The notes under the pieces: model-generated
What the model was told of the DNA's origin: nothing
Seen by the model: the letters and a program-made list of their open reading frames with translations, nothing else
The model's database searches: none
Translations under genes and position numbers: made by a program
Origin: an uncultured Thermomicrobiales bacterium
GTDB taxonomy: Bacteria; Chloroflexota; Chloroflexia; Thermomicrobiales; CADCWN01
Direction of reading: 5' to 3'
Length of the DNA stretch: 46,730 nucleotides
Assembly: GCA_902806415.1 (NCBI GenBank)
Contig: CADCWN010000149.1
Coordinates: 1 to 46,730 of the forward strand
Shown here: positions 25,287-33,467 of the stretch, piece by piece
Layout of the letters: each line of letters begins with the position of its first letter
How positions within the stretch are numbered: the first letter of the stretch is position 1

Positions 25287-25403
25287 ACGCGCGGGCTCCC
25301 GGCCCGAGGGATACATCGCGAGGCGAATGCCGTTCATCCGCCTCGCGGCAGAGACGGCTACAAGGTATGGGGTAGGCACCGATACACTGCCGCGCCGGTC
25401 ACT

Positions 25404-25412
25404 TGGTACAAT
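25404..25412 (+). promoter_or_regulatory. Candidate promoter of the membrane metallophosphoesterase
   Basis: TGGTACAAT at 25404-25412 is an extended -10. A second TACACT lies at 25383-25388. Both are within 90 bases of the GTG start. Confidence 0.45.
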
Positions 25413-25467
25413 TATTCCATCAAGTGCGGCGGCGCGGGGTCGCCATTCTGCGCCCGAGGGATTGCTG

Positions 25468-26964
25468 GTGGCATCGACGATCGCAGCCGAATCAGCGCGA
25501 GAGGAGACCGATCGGCGGTTGGTCTTCCTCAGCGACCTGCACCTTGCCACCGACAATGGCAAGCGTGACTTCTTCGCCGAGGACGAATTCACCGCGCTGC
25601 TCGATGAGCTGATCGACGACCGCGAGCCGATCGATCTGATCATCGCCGGGGATTTTTTCGATCTCCTGCAACTCACCGCTGAGACGCCGGGGGCCGACCG
25701 CGTCGCCACCTTCCGGCGGGCCTTCGAGCAGCGCGAGTACGAGGGGATGCTCGACCGGCTGCGGCACTTCAACCGACAGCCGGGACACCGCACGATCTAT
25801 CTGCTCGGGAACCACGATGCGGAGTCGGGCTGGAATGATCCGCTGCGCGCCTACCTACTCGACAGCGGCATCGTCTCGGAAATCAGCCTGGCCTATGCCC
25901 ACACCTATGGCGATGGGCTGGGCAACGGCTGCCTGATCTACTGCGAGCACGGGAACGACTACGATGGCGTCAATACGATCATCGACTATCGCAATCCGTC
26001 GATCACGCCGCTCGGGTCGCACATCGTCACCGACATGGTCAATTACCTGGAGCCCCTGGGGCGGCACGCCGATATCGACGCGCCGACATCGATCGCCGAC
26101 ATCGACAATATCCACCCGCTCGGGCTGATCCCCTGGTGGTTCATCTCCACCTATTTCTATCAGCAGGTGCGCCGGATCACCAAATATATCGTCGTCCCGG
26201 CCTCCGTCATCTACCTCCTCTTCCACCTGCTGCCGCTCTATCTCATCTTCGAGCAGTTCCACGGCACCTTCCTGGCGCGCGGCCTCGCCAGCCTGCCGAA
26301 TATCGAGTTGATCGTCGCGGGCCTGATCATCATGTTCGACAGCTCGCTCCTGGTGGGGGGGCTGATCTGGATCCTCATCCGCTTCGACTTCGCGCGCACC
26401 CGTCGTCGCTACGGCCTGCAAGACCCCGACGACATCTTCCGGCGCGGCGCGCGGCACTATCGGCGGACCTGCGAGGAGTTGGTGAGCGGCGCGCTGCGCC
26501 CGGTCCACTGGCCCGCCGAGGAGCCGTGGAGCGGGGCCGATCTTTTCGTCTACGGGCACACGCACACCCAGGATCTGACCACGATGCCGGTCGAGGGTGC
26601 GCCGCGCGCCTTCGCCAATACCGGGACCTGGACCCGCAAGGTGATCCGGATCGCGACAAACCTGAAGTTGCCGCCGGTATTCATCCCCGTGTACGAGTTA
26701 TCCTATCTGACGGTCGAGCGCGCCGCCGCGGCGATGACGATCACCCTCTGGGAGCGACCGAAGACACTCGAATATCGCCTGCCGTGGACCGAACGCCTGG
26801 CAAGCCTCTTCCGCCATCGCCCGACGATGCGCCCGGCCAGCCTCACGCCGCGCCCCGTCAAATCGGCGACGATCCCGTTCCGCGCCGGTGTCGATCGGCC
26901 CGCCATACTTGGCCCGATCGGCAACTCCGCACGGCGACAACGGCGCGAGGCCGGCGACGACTGA
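25468..26964 (+). CDS. Metallophosphoesterase with inserted TM hairpin
   Basis: 498 residues. The phosphoesterase motifs are split: SDLHL (22-26), GDFFD (61-65), GNHD (114-117) and CEHGN (159-163) come first, then two hydrophobic helices (about 241-261, IVVPASVIYLLFHLLPLYLIF, and 279-304), then GHTHT (363-367). The helices form a hairpin, so both halves stay on the same, probably cytoplasmic, side and the active site is held at the membrane. The C-terminal 100 residues are basic. GTG 25468 follows GAGGG by 7 bases. Function unknown; LpxH-like membrane-lipid substrates are one possibility. Confidence 0.8.
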   Translation: MASTIAAESAREETDRRLVFLSDLHLATDNGKRDFFAEDEFTALLDELIDDREPIDLIIAGDFFDLLQLTAETPGADRVATFRRAFEQREYEGMLDRLRHFNRQPGHRTIYLLGNHDAESGWNDPLRAYLLDSGIVSEISLAYAHTYGDGLGNGCLIYCEHGNDYDGVNTIIDYRNPSITPLGSHIVTDMVNYLEPLGRHADIDAPTSIADIDNIHPLGLIPWWFISTYFYQQVRRITKYIVVPASVIYLLFHLLPLYLIFEQFHGTFLARGLASLPNIELIVAGLIIMFDSSLLVGGLIWILIRFDFARTRRRYGLQDPDDIFRRGARHYRRTCEELVSGALRPVHWPAEEPWSGADLFVYGHTHTQDLTTMPVEGAPRAFANTGTWTRKVIRIATNLKLPPVFIPVYELSYLTVERAAAAMTITLWERPKTLEYRLPWTERLASLFRHRPTMRPASLTPRPVKSATIPFRAGVDRPAILGPIGNSARRQRREAGDD

Positions 26965-27067
26965 GCGGTGCCGCAGCCTACACGCCACCATCACTCAGAG
27001 AAAGAATTGCCCTCACGGGAGTGTCGGGTGCGGGCAAGATCGCCGCATCGTCTCCACAGCAATCGAA

Positions 27068-30000
27068 CTAATCCGCGCTCAACGCCTCATAGACATCCTC
27101 GACCGGCTTGGGGAACTCCTGATGGATCGCGTTCGGGCCGAGGATCGCGACCAGCCCCTGCTCCAGATCGGAGCAGTAACTGACCCCCCAGCCCTCCGCC
27201 CGGAAGGCCCGCGACCCCGCCGCCCCGGCGATGTGCAGCATGACCGGCTCGTCACCATCGAAGATGCGCAGGGTCTCGCGGATCGCGCTGAGTTGTTCAA
27301 CATCGCGCTGGTGTTCGCCATGCGGGGTGAGGGTCAGGTGCAGGGTCGGCAGGCGCTTGCGGGGGTCGCCGCGCTCGATCTGCACGAACCCCTCGGCGGA
27401 CTCGCAGACGAGTTGGACGGCGTCGTGGCGCAACTCGACCTTGGCGACGATCCGCACGATCTCGTCCTCGATGAAGAAGCTGCTGTGCTTCTCGAAGCAG
27501 TCGGGGAAGGCGACCAGCTCGACCGACCCGCTCATATCTTCGAGCGCCACGATCCCCATCGTCGTGCTCTTCTTGGTGATCACCCGACGCACGCTGTTGA
27601 CCATCGCCACGACGGTCACCTTCTTGCCCTCGAACTCGGACGACAGGTCGCCGAGCGCGGTCACGCCGTCGCCGACCTCGACGAGCGACAGGGGATGCTC
27701 GGAGAAGTAGAGCCCGGTGACCTCCTTCTCCCAGGCGAGGATCGTCTTGCGCGGCAACTCTTCCACCTGGTCGCGCGCGCGAGGCGCGGTGCTGGTCGGC
27801 GTCGGCGCGGCGAGTTCGAACATCCCGAAGAGATCGGCCTGCCCGCGCCGCTTCGCCTCCTGCGCTTTCTGCCCGGCGGTCATCGCGCCGTCGAGTTGAT
27901 CGAGCAGGTCGCCGCGCCCGCCGAGATCATCGAGCGCGCCCGCCTTGATCAGACTCTCCACCACGCGCTTGTTGAGGAGTTTGCTGTCGACCGCCGCGCA
28001 GAGGGCGTCGAGCGAGGCGAAGCGACCGTCCGGCTGATCGGCGCGCGCGGCGATGATCGTGTCGATCGCGCCGACGCCGACATTCTTGACCGCCGCCATC
28101 CCGAAGCGCACCCCCTGGAGTTCCGCCCCCTCCTCGGTGACGATCGTCTCGATCGAGAAGTCGCGCTGACTCCGGTTGAGGCTGGGGGGCAGGATCGTGA
28201 TCGGCACACCGGACGCGCCCATCCGCTTCACCTCGACCACGCCCTTGACGACCTTGTCGCCATCGCCCATCGCCGTGGAGAGGAACGCGGCCATGTACTC
28301 GGCGGGGTAATTCGCCTTGAGGTACGCCGTCTGGTAGGTGATCTGCGCGTAGGCGGCGGCGTGGCTATTGTGTGAGACGATCCCATTGGCGATGAAATTC
28401 AGCGGGCCATCCGGGGCCATCTCGACATCGTATGTCTGCGCCTCGCCGCACGGCTCGATCGCGACGATCAGATCGCCGTTCTCCGCATGCGCCAGGGCTA
28501 AGTGGCTTTCGACGACGAATTTGAAGTCCTCCGGCGTGACGACGACATAGGGGAGATCGCCATGCTTCGCGGCGAAGTACTCGGGCGACCGGTCCATCCC
28601 ATCCATCTCCCAGTAGATACCGGCGAAATAGAAGTCGCAGATCCGCCCGCTAGCGAGAACCTTGTGCATCGCGAACTCGACACCCTGCTCGATCAGCCAT
28701 TCGCACATATCGCGCTCGGGGCGGCTGGCACACCACATCCCGTTCGAGGCGATCGAGCAGTTGCCGTAGCCCGGCCCGGTGTCGTAGGCCGCGCGCACGC
28801 TCGTCAGGCTGACCGTCATCTGCCGCTGCCGCCACTCGGGATCGTTGGCCCACAGCCACTTCACACGCTCGTGCATCGCGGCGACCGCGTTGCGGGTGAG
28901 GTTGGGATGCAGCGCGTGGACGCGCTGCATATGCGCGACCTTCTCCTCGGGGGAACGCCCAGCCTGCCACCGGGTCATCCGCTCGCGCGCCTTCTGGCGT
29001 TGTTCGAGCGACCGATTGAGCTGGGTCATATTTTCACGGCGCGCGCGTCGCATATTCTCGGTGACGCCGCGAGGCGCGGTCATCAGTTCCATCCCGACGT
29101 GCATCTCGTCGGCGCGCTTATACCCCGCAGTTGTCAACAGGCGGTGCTCCGGTGTCACCTTGATGGTCCGCGAGGCGGTGGAAATCTTCAGCAGTGCCTT
29201 GCGCCCCGTTTTGACGATCCGCTGAACCTTGTGTGGACGGATCTCGCCATCCGGCCACATCGCCAGGATCTCGGCGGGCTGCTCCCGATGGGCCGCGGCG
29301 AGGGTCATCTCCCGCCCATCCGGCAGCGATACTTTGGTCTGCGCGTGGGCGCACTTATTAAATCCGTATCTTGCAAATGGGAGCATCCACTCCCAAATCT
29401 CCTGCGCGTCGCTCTTCGTCAGGCCGCCGTGACTCTGGCAGCCTTTGACGAACTTCTCCTCCTCGGCCTTGAGGACTTCCAGATCTTTCTTGCCGACCGC
29501 CTTGCGGAGCTTGTCGGCCTTCTCCCAGTCGTACCCGGCGATCTGGATCGAGATGAAGAGGATGTCGTCCTGGTAGACGAGGACGCCGAACGACTCCTCC
29601 AGGATCGGTTCGAGCGACGGGTGCAGGTATTTCACCTTCGACGGATCGTGCTTGCGCTCGATGTAGAGCGGGATGAACGGCATCGGACCCGGGCGGTAGA
29701 GGGCGATCATCGCGGCGATGTCGAGGATCGTCGTCGGCTTCAGATCCTTGAGGTACTTGCGCATCCCGCCCGACTCGACCTGGAAGAGGCCGGTCGTCTC
29801 GCCGCTGGCGAGGAGCGCGTACGCCTTCGGGTCGGTCAGCGGCAGCTTCTCCGGGTCGATGTCGATCCCGCGATACTCCTTGAGGATTTTCACCGCGCGA
29901 CCGAGGACCGAGAGGTTCGCCAGCCCGAGGAAGTCCATCTTCATCAGGCCAATCGTCTCGGCATTGCGCATGTCGTACTGGATCAGCAGCTTCTCGCCGC

Positions 30001-31648
30001 CGCCGGTGTCTTTCTGCACCGGCGCGTAGGTCATCACCGGCTGCTCGGTGATGATCACCCCCGCCGCGTGCGTCCCGGCGTTGCGCGTGACCCCCTCCAG
30101 CCGCAGGGCGGTGTTGATCAGCTTCGCGACCGCCGGATCGTTCTCCTGCATCTTGCGGAGTTCCGGCACCGTGTCCAACGCGCGATTCAGCGAGGTCATC
30201 ATCGGGATCAGCTTGGAAATCTTGTCCACGTCGCCATAGGACATCCCCATCACGCGACCGACATCGCGGATCGCCGCCTTCGCTTCCATCGTCCCGAAGG
30301 TGATGATCTGCGCGACCTTGTCCTCGCCGTACTTGCGCGTGACGTACTCGATCACCTCCTCGCGCCGGGAGTCCTCGAAATCCATGTCGATGTCCGGCGG
30401 CGAGGGGCGGAACGGGTTGAGGAAGCGCTCGAACGGCAGCTTGTAGACCAGCGGATCGACCGCGACGATCCCGAGGCCGTAGGAGACCAGCGAGCCGGCC
30501 GCCGAGCCGCGGGTGGTGATGACGATCCCCTGCTCGCGCGCCCAATTGGCGAAGTCCTGCACGATCAGGAAGTAGGCCGGATAGCCCTTCGCGACGATGA
30601 TCCCCATCTCGTACTCGACGCGATCGAGGTATTCCTGCGGCAACTCGGTCGTGCCGGGGGCGTGCCACGCGGGCGGGGTGCCGTCGATCCCGATCCCGAG
30701 CAACCCCTCGGTCTTCCGCTTCCGTAGCCCTTCCAGCACCTTGTCGCGCAGGTGCTCCTCGGTCGTCTTCTCCCGGGGCACCGGGAAGTGGGGCAGGATC
30801 CAGTTGCCGGTCTTGATCTGCAACTCGCACATGTCGGCGATCAGCCCGGTGTTGCTGACCGCCTCCGGGACGTGGGCGAAGAGGTCGGCCATCTCCGTGG
30901 GCGGGCGGAAGAAGTTGGTGTTGCTGGTCATCTTCAGGCGCTTCGGGTCGTCCAGCGTCTTGCCGGTCTGCACGCAGATCAGGACGTCCTGGATCGCCAT
31001 ATCATCCTGATTGAGGTAGTGGACGTCGGCGGTGCAGACCAGCGGCAGGCTGAGGTCTTTGCTCAGCTCGATGATCCCCTGGTTGACGATCGCCTGCTCG
31101 GGGATCGCGGGGTGGTGCTGCAATTCGAGGAAGTAGTTCCCCTCCCCGAAGATCCCGCGATACATGGAGGCGATCCGCTTCGCCTCGTCGTAGTTCTCCG
31201 CGACGAGGGCGCGCGGCACCTCGGCGGCGAGGCAGGCCGAGAGGCCGACCAGGCCCTCGGAATACTCGCGCAGCACGTCGTGGTCAATCCGGGGCTTGTA
31301 GTAGAAGCCCTCGGTGTGCGCGAGACTGACGAGCTTGATCAGATTCTTGTAGCCGGCCTCGTTCTTCGCCAGCAGAACGAGGTGGTAGTTCTCGGCGTCG
31401 GCCTTGCCGCCCTTCGCGCGCATCCCGCGCGGCGCGACGTAGGCTTCGACGCCGATGATCGGCTTCACGCCCGCCTTGTGCGCCGCCTCGTAGAAGTTGA
31501 TCGCCCCGTAGAGCGCGCCGTGATCGGTGAGGGCGACCGCGCCCATCCCGAACTCGGTGGCGCGCTTCATATAGTTATCGATCTTGCCGAGACCATCGAG
31601 GAGCGAGAAGTCGGTGTGCAGATGCAAGTGCACGAAGTTGCTGCTCAT
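27068..31648 (-). CDS. dnaE: DNA polymerase III alpha subunit with intein
   Basis: Replicative polymerase, 1526 residues as translated, 1197 after removal of a 329-residue intein. N-terminal PHP domain (VHLHLHTDFSLLDG at 6-19, VALTDHG, KPIIGVEAYVAPRG). Catalytic aspartates in PDIDMDF near 417 and KMDFLGL near 570. The fingers segment FARYGFNK/SHAAAYAQITYQTAYLK is interrupted by the intein between Lys765 and Ser1095. C-terminal HhH and OB-fold regions (GKKVTVVAMVNSVRRVITKKSTTMGIVALEDMSG) are present. Without splicing the polymerase would be split in an essential region. No terminator is visible in the 100 bases before the converging gene. Confidence 0.97.
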   Translation of the reverse strand: MSSNFVHLHLHTDFSLLDGLGKIDNYMKRATEFGMGAVALTDHGALYGAINFYEAAHKAGVKPIIGVEAYVAPRGMRAKGGKADAENYHLVLLAKNEAGYKNLIKLVSLAHTEGFYYKPRIDHDVLREYSEGLVGLSACLAAEVPRALVAENYDEAKRIASMYRGIFGEGNYFLELQHHPAIPEQAIVNQGIIELSKDLSLPLVCTADVHYLNQDDMAIQDVLICVQTGKTLDDPKRLKMTSNTNFFRPPTEMADLFAHVPEAVSNTGLIADMCELQIKTGNWILPHFPVPREKTTEEHLRDKVLEGLRKRKTEGLLGIGIDGTPPAWHAPGTTELPQEYLDRVEYEMGIIVAKGYPAYFLIVQDFANWAREQGIVITTRGSAAGSLVSYGLGIVAVDPLVYKLPFERFLNPFRPSPPDIDMDFEDSRREEVIEYVTRKYGEDKVAQIITFGTMEAKAAIRDVGRVMGMSYGDVDKISKLIPMMTSLNRALDTVPELRKMQENDPAVAKLINTALRLEGVTRNAGTHAAGVIITEQPVMTYAPVQKDTGGGEKLLIQYDMRNAETIGLMKMDFLGLANLSVLGRAVKILKEYRGIDIDPEKLPLTDPKAYALLASGETTGLFQVESGGMRKYLKDLKPTTILDIAAMIALYRPGPMPFIPLYIERKHDPSKVKYLHPSLEPILEESFGVLVYQDDILFISIQIAGYDWEKADKLRKAVGKKDLEVLKAEEEKFVKGCQSHGGLTKSDAQEIWEWMLPFARYGFNKCAHAQTKVSLPDGREMTLAAAHREQPAEILAMWPDGEIRPHKVQRIVKTGRKALLKISTASRTIKVTPEHRLLTTAGYKRADEMHVGMELMTAPRGVTENMRRARRENMTQLNRSLEQRQKARERMTRWQAGRSPEEKVAHMQRVHALHPNLTRNAVAAMHERVKWLWANDPEWRQRQMTVSLTSVRAAYDTGPGYGNCSIASNGMWCASRPERDMCEWLIEQGVEFAMHKVLASGRICDFYFAGIYWEMDGMDRSPEYFAAKHGDLPYVVVTPEDFKFVVESHLALAHAENGDLIVAIEPCGEAQTYDVEMAPDGPLNFIANGIVSHNSHAAAYAQITYQTAYLKANYPAEYMAAFLSTAMGDGDKVVKGVVEVKRMGASGVPITILPPSLNRSQRDFSIETIVTEEGAELQGVRFGMAAVKNVGVGAIDTIIAARADQPDGRFASLDALCAAVDSKLLNKRVVESLIKAGALDDLGGRGDLLDQLDGAMTAGQKAQEAKRRGQADLFGMFELAAPTPTSTAPRARDQVEELPRKTILAWEKEVTGLYFSEHPLSLVEVGDGVTALGDLSSEFEGKKVTVVAMVNSVRRVITKKSTTMGIVALEDMSGSVELVAFPDCFEKHSSFFIEDEIVRIVAKVELRHDAVQLVCESAEGFVQIERGDPRKRLPTLHLTLTPHGEHQRDVEQLSAIRETLRIFDGDEPVMLHIAGAAGSRAFRAEGWGVSYCSDLEQGLVAILGPNAIHQEFPKPVEDVYEALSAD
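28367..29353 (-). mobile_element. DnaE intein with PD-(D/E)XK-like homing endonuclease
   Basis: Encodes 329 residues inserted in frame at FNK/SHAAAY. Splicing motifs: Cys1 (block A, CAHAQTKVSLPDG), block B TPEH at 67-70 (IKVTPEHRLLT), block F/G YDVEMAPDGPLNFIANGIVSHN ending His328-Asn329, with Ser as +1 extein residue. The 205-residue middle has no LAGLIDADG or HNH motif. Instead it has a basic helical stretch (100-180) and a segment with Glu213 (RPERD), Asp240 (ICDFYF), Glu249 and Asp251 (YWEMDG), the spacing of PD-(D/E)XK/Vsr-like or DUF559-like nucleases. The insertion site is three codons past the cyanobacterial split DnaE intein site. Confidence 0.93.
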
Positions 31649-31871
31649 GCGAGACCGCTCCTCATTTATTGGCGCTCGATTCAGGAACAGGCCGCCGGGC
31701 GATACTTCGCGCCCACGGCGGGCGGTGTGACGGGATGAACTGGTCGGTATCCAGCGCGACCCTCGGAACCGACAGCAACCCGCTCAGCTTCCAGAACTCG
31801 ACGAACCCATGCGCGGGGGCTCGCCGAGAGAAGCGGAACGGGCGTTCTGTACGTTCGGGATTGTACCCGCA

Positions 31872-32294
31872 TCAGGAGGCGAGCGCAATCTCCGTCAGAT
31901 TGTTGAGGAGCTGGCGGAGGTTGTCGCGCTTCTCGGCGGGCATCGTCTCGTCGTGCAGCAAGCGATAGATTCGCGTCACCGCCGGTTCGTCGGCGAGCGC
32001 GCTCTCCGGCCTGTCGGGGAAGAAGCCCGCCGCGATCAGGAGGCGATCCTTGTCCTCCGGCGCGAGTTCGAGGCCGCGCGCCAGCTTGCCGATCGCCTCG
32101 CGGGTGGCGGACCGCTGCCCGCTCTCCAACCGGCTGACGAGGCTGTGATCCATCTCCGCCTCGGCCGCCAGCTTCTCCTGCGACCAGCGCCGCGCCTCGC
32201 GGTGTCGCTTGAGTAGCCCCCGGAACTCCTCGCTGCTCCGCGTCGCCGCCCGCCGCTCCCGTTCAACGATCTCGTCGAGTCCTTCGCGCGCCAT
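31872..32294 (-). CDS. XRE-family helix-turn-helix regulator
   Basis: 140 residues. After a helical N-terminus (EIVERERRAATRSSEEFRGLLKRHREARR), the HTH reads WSQEKLAAEAEMDHSLVSRLESGQRSATREAIGKLARGLEL (about 50-90), standard Cro/CI fold. The last 45 residues (AAGFFPDRPESALADEPAVTRIYRLLHDETMP...) are helical and may sense a ligand or mediate dimerisation. Starts at ATG 32294; no strong ribosome binding site. Its promoter overlaps a CCTGTC-ACA-GACAGG palindrome, so autoregulation is likely. Divergent from the folate genes, 455 bases away. Confidence 0.85.
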   Translation of the reverse strand: MAREGLDEIVERERRAATRSSEEFRGLLKRHREARRWSQEKLAAEAEMDHSLVSRLESGQRSATREAIGKLARGLELAPEDKDRLLIAAGFFPDRPESALADEPAVTRIYRLLHDETMPAEKRDNLRQLLNNLTEIALAS

Positions 32295-32334
32295 GATGAT
32301 CACCACTCGCTTTCCGTAATGACCGCCACGCCAG

Positions 32335-32349
32335 CCTGTCACAGACAGG
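32335..32349. promoter_or_regulatory. Palindromic operator CCTGTC-ACA-GACAGG
   Basis: 6-bp arms with a 3-base centre, overlapping the -10 and start point of the XRE promoter. Related sites: CTGTC-GA-GACAG at 32476-32487 and single CTGTC half-sites at 32465 and 32522. Suggests binding by the XRE protein to both sides of the divergent region. Confidence 0.55.
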
Positions 32350-32375
32350 ATAGCAGTATTTTGCCACACAGTCAA
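32347..32375 (-). promoter_or_regulatory. Promoter of the XRE regulator
   Basis: Minus strand: TTGACT (32375-32370), 17-base spacer, TATCCT (32352-32347) with TGC before it. Near-consensus. Confidence 0.8.
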
Positions 32376-32657
32376 GGGTTTGCCGAGTTGTCCACAAAGC
32401 CTTGCCGCGGGGGCACATCCTTGTCAAGGTGGCGCGCTAAACCTGTGCATGGCTGCACATTCCGCTGTCGTAATGCTGTCGAGACAGGCCGTCCCCTTCT
32501 TCGCTATCGCATACGGCAGTCCTGTCGGGTTCTTGGTGATCTCTCTTTTTCCTCTCCCAATAATGATTTACGCCATAGCATATTCCTGCTGTGGTCGTCC
32601 CGCGGGCGCTTGGTCGCTCGGCTCTCGCCGCACGCATCGCCCCGCCCTTCCGGCGTG
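32376..32657. other. Gene-free divergent intergenic region
   Basis: No supportable gene. Contains the CTGTC/GACAG sites described separately and a stretch (about 32500-32590) with markedly lower GC than the surroundings. Short hydrophobic reading frames here lack ribosome binding sites and overlap the next gene out of frame. Confidence 0.6.
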
Positions 32658-32658
32658 G

Positions 32659-32667
32659 TGCTATACT
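32659..32667 (+). promoter_or_regulatory. Extended -10 promoter of the folate gene set
   Basis: TGCTATACT at 32659-32667, then CCG; identical to the one at 34410 before fhs. About 83 bases before the first gene. Confidence 0.55.
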
Positions 32668-32749
32668 CCGCCTCCGGGGCAGATGCGTCAGGCGACCCTC
32701 CCCGATCGACAGCTCACCGCGACGGTGTCGCGCCGATGGGAAGGGTTCC

Positions 32750-33400
32750 GTGCAAGCAGCTTCCGCCCCCAGGCAGCCACTCACCGCAGACCCGCTCGCC
32801 TCCTATCTCGATCGACTCGCGTCCTCGGCACCCGCACCGGGAGGCGGCAGCGTGGCGGCGCTGAATGCGGCGCAGGGCGCGGCCCTGCTCGGCATGGTCC
32901 TCAACCTGACGATCGGTCGCCCGCGCTTCGCCGCCCATGACGCCGAGGCGCGCGCACTCCTCCCCCAGGCGGAGCGGCTGCGCGCCGACTGCACGGCGCT
33001 GATCGAGCGCGATGCCACCGTGCTCGGTGCCCTGATCGCCGCCTACAAACTGCCGCGCGGGACAGCCGAGGAAAAAGTCGCGCGGGCGGTGGCGCTCCAA
33101 GCCCGCACCCGCGAGGCGACCGACGTACCGCTGGCCGCCGCGCGGGCGGCGGCGGCGCTCCTCCCGCTCTGCCGACAACTCCTGCCGCTCGGCAATCCCG
33201 CCGCAGTCAGCGACATCGGCGTGGCGGCGACCTGCGCGGTCGCCGCGTTTCGCGGGGCCGAGTTGAATGTGTTGATCAATCTCGGGCAGTTGGCCGACGA
33301 GGAGTTCGTCGCGTCCGCGCGGCGCGAACTCGCCGATCTTGGCGCGGGGCTGGAAGACGAGGCGGCGACGATACTGGGCGAGGTTCGCGCACGCCTCTGA
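32750..33400 (+). CDS. fchA: Cyclodeaminase-family protein, probable methenyl-THF cyclohydrolase (FchA-like)
   Basis: 216 residues, pfam04961-type (FTCD C-terminal domain) fold. Signature SSAPAPGGGSVAALNAAQGAALLGMVLNLTIGRP near 25-60, and NPAAVSDIGVAATCAVAAFRGAELNVLINL near 150-180. Family members are either formimino-THF cyclodeaminases or methenyl-THF cyclohydrolases (FchA of Methylobacterium). No formiminotransferase partner is nearby, whereas folD and fhs follow, and that FolD lacks its cyclohydrolase lysine; this favours FchA. GTG 32750 follows GGAAGGG. The specific function is inference from context. Confidence 0.8.
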   Translation: MQAASAPRQPLTADPLASYLDRLASSAPAPGGGSVAALNAAQGAALLGMVLNLTIGRPRFAAHDAEARALLPQAERLRADCTALIERDATVLGALIAAYKLPRGTAEEKVARAVALQARTREATDVPLAAARAAAALLPLCRQLLPLGNPAAVSDIGVAATCAVAAFRGAELNVLINLGQLADEEFVASARRELADLGAGLEDEAATILGEVRARL

Positions 33401-33467
33401 GTGCGGTTCCATCCCCCCTACACGGGCCTGCTTTAGGGGCCTGCTATGGAAGTGGAGAAGAGCGAAC

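Noticed and set aside
28367..29353. DnaE insertion as a split intein or a second polymerase domain
   Set aside because: The insert is continuous in frame with both splice junctions and a nuclease-like core, so it is a contiguous intein.
28502..30727. 741-codon plus-strand open frame opposite dnaE
   Set aside because: Antisense shadow with no family likeness; runs through polymerase and intein codons alike.
32380..32940. Hydrophobic plus-strand frame ahead of fchA
   Set aside because: No ribosome binding site and it overlaps fchA out of frame; hydrophobicity comes from a low-GC intergenic patch.
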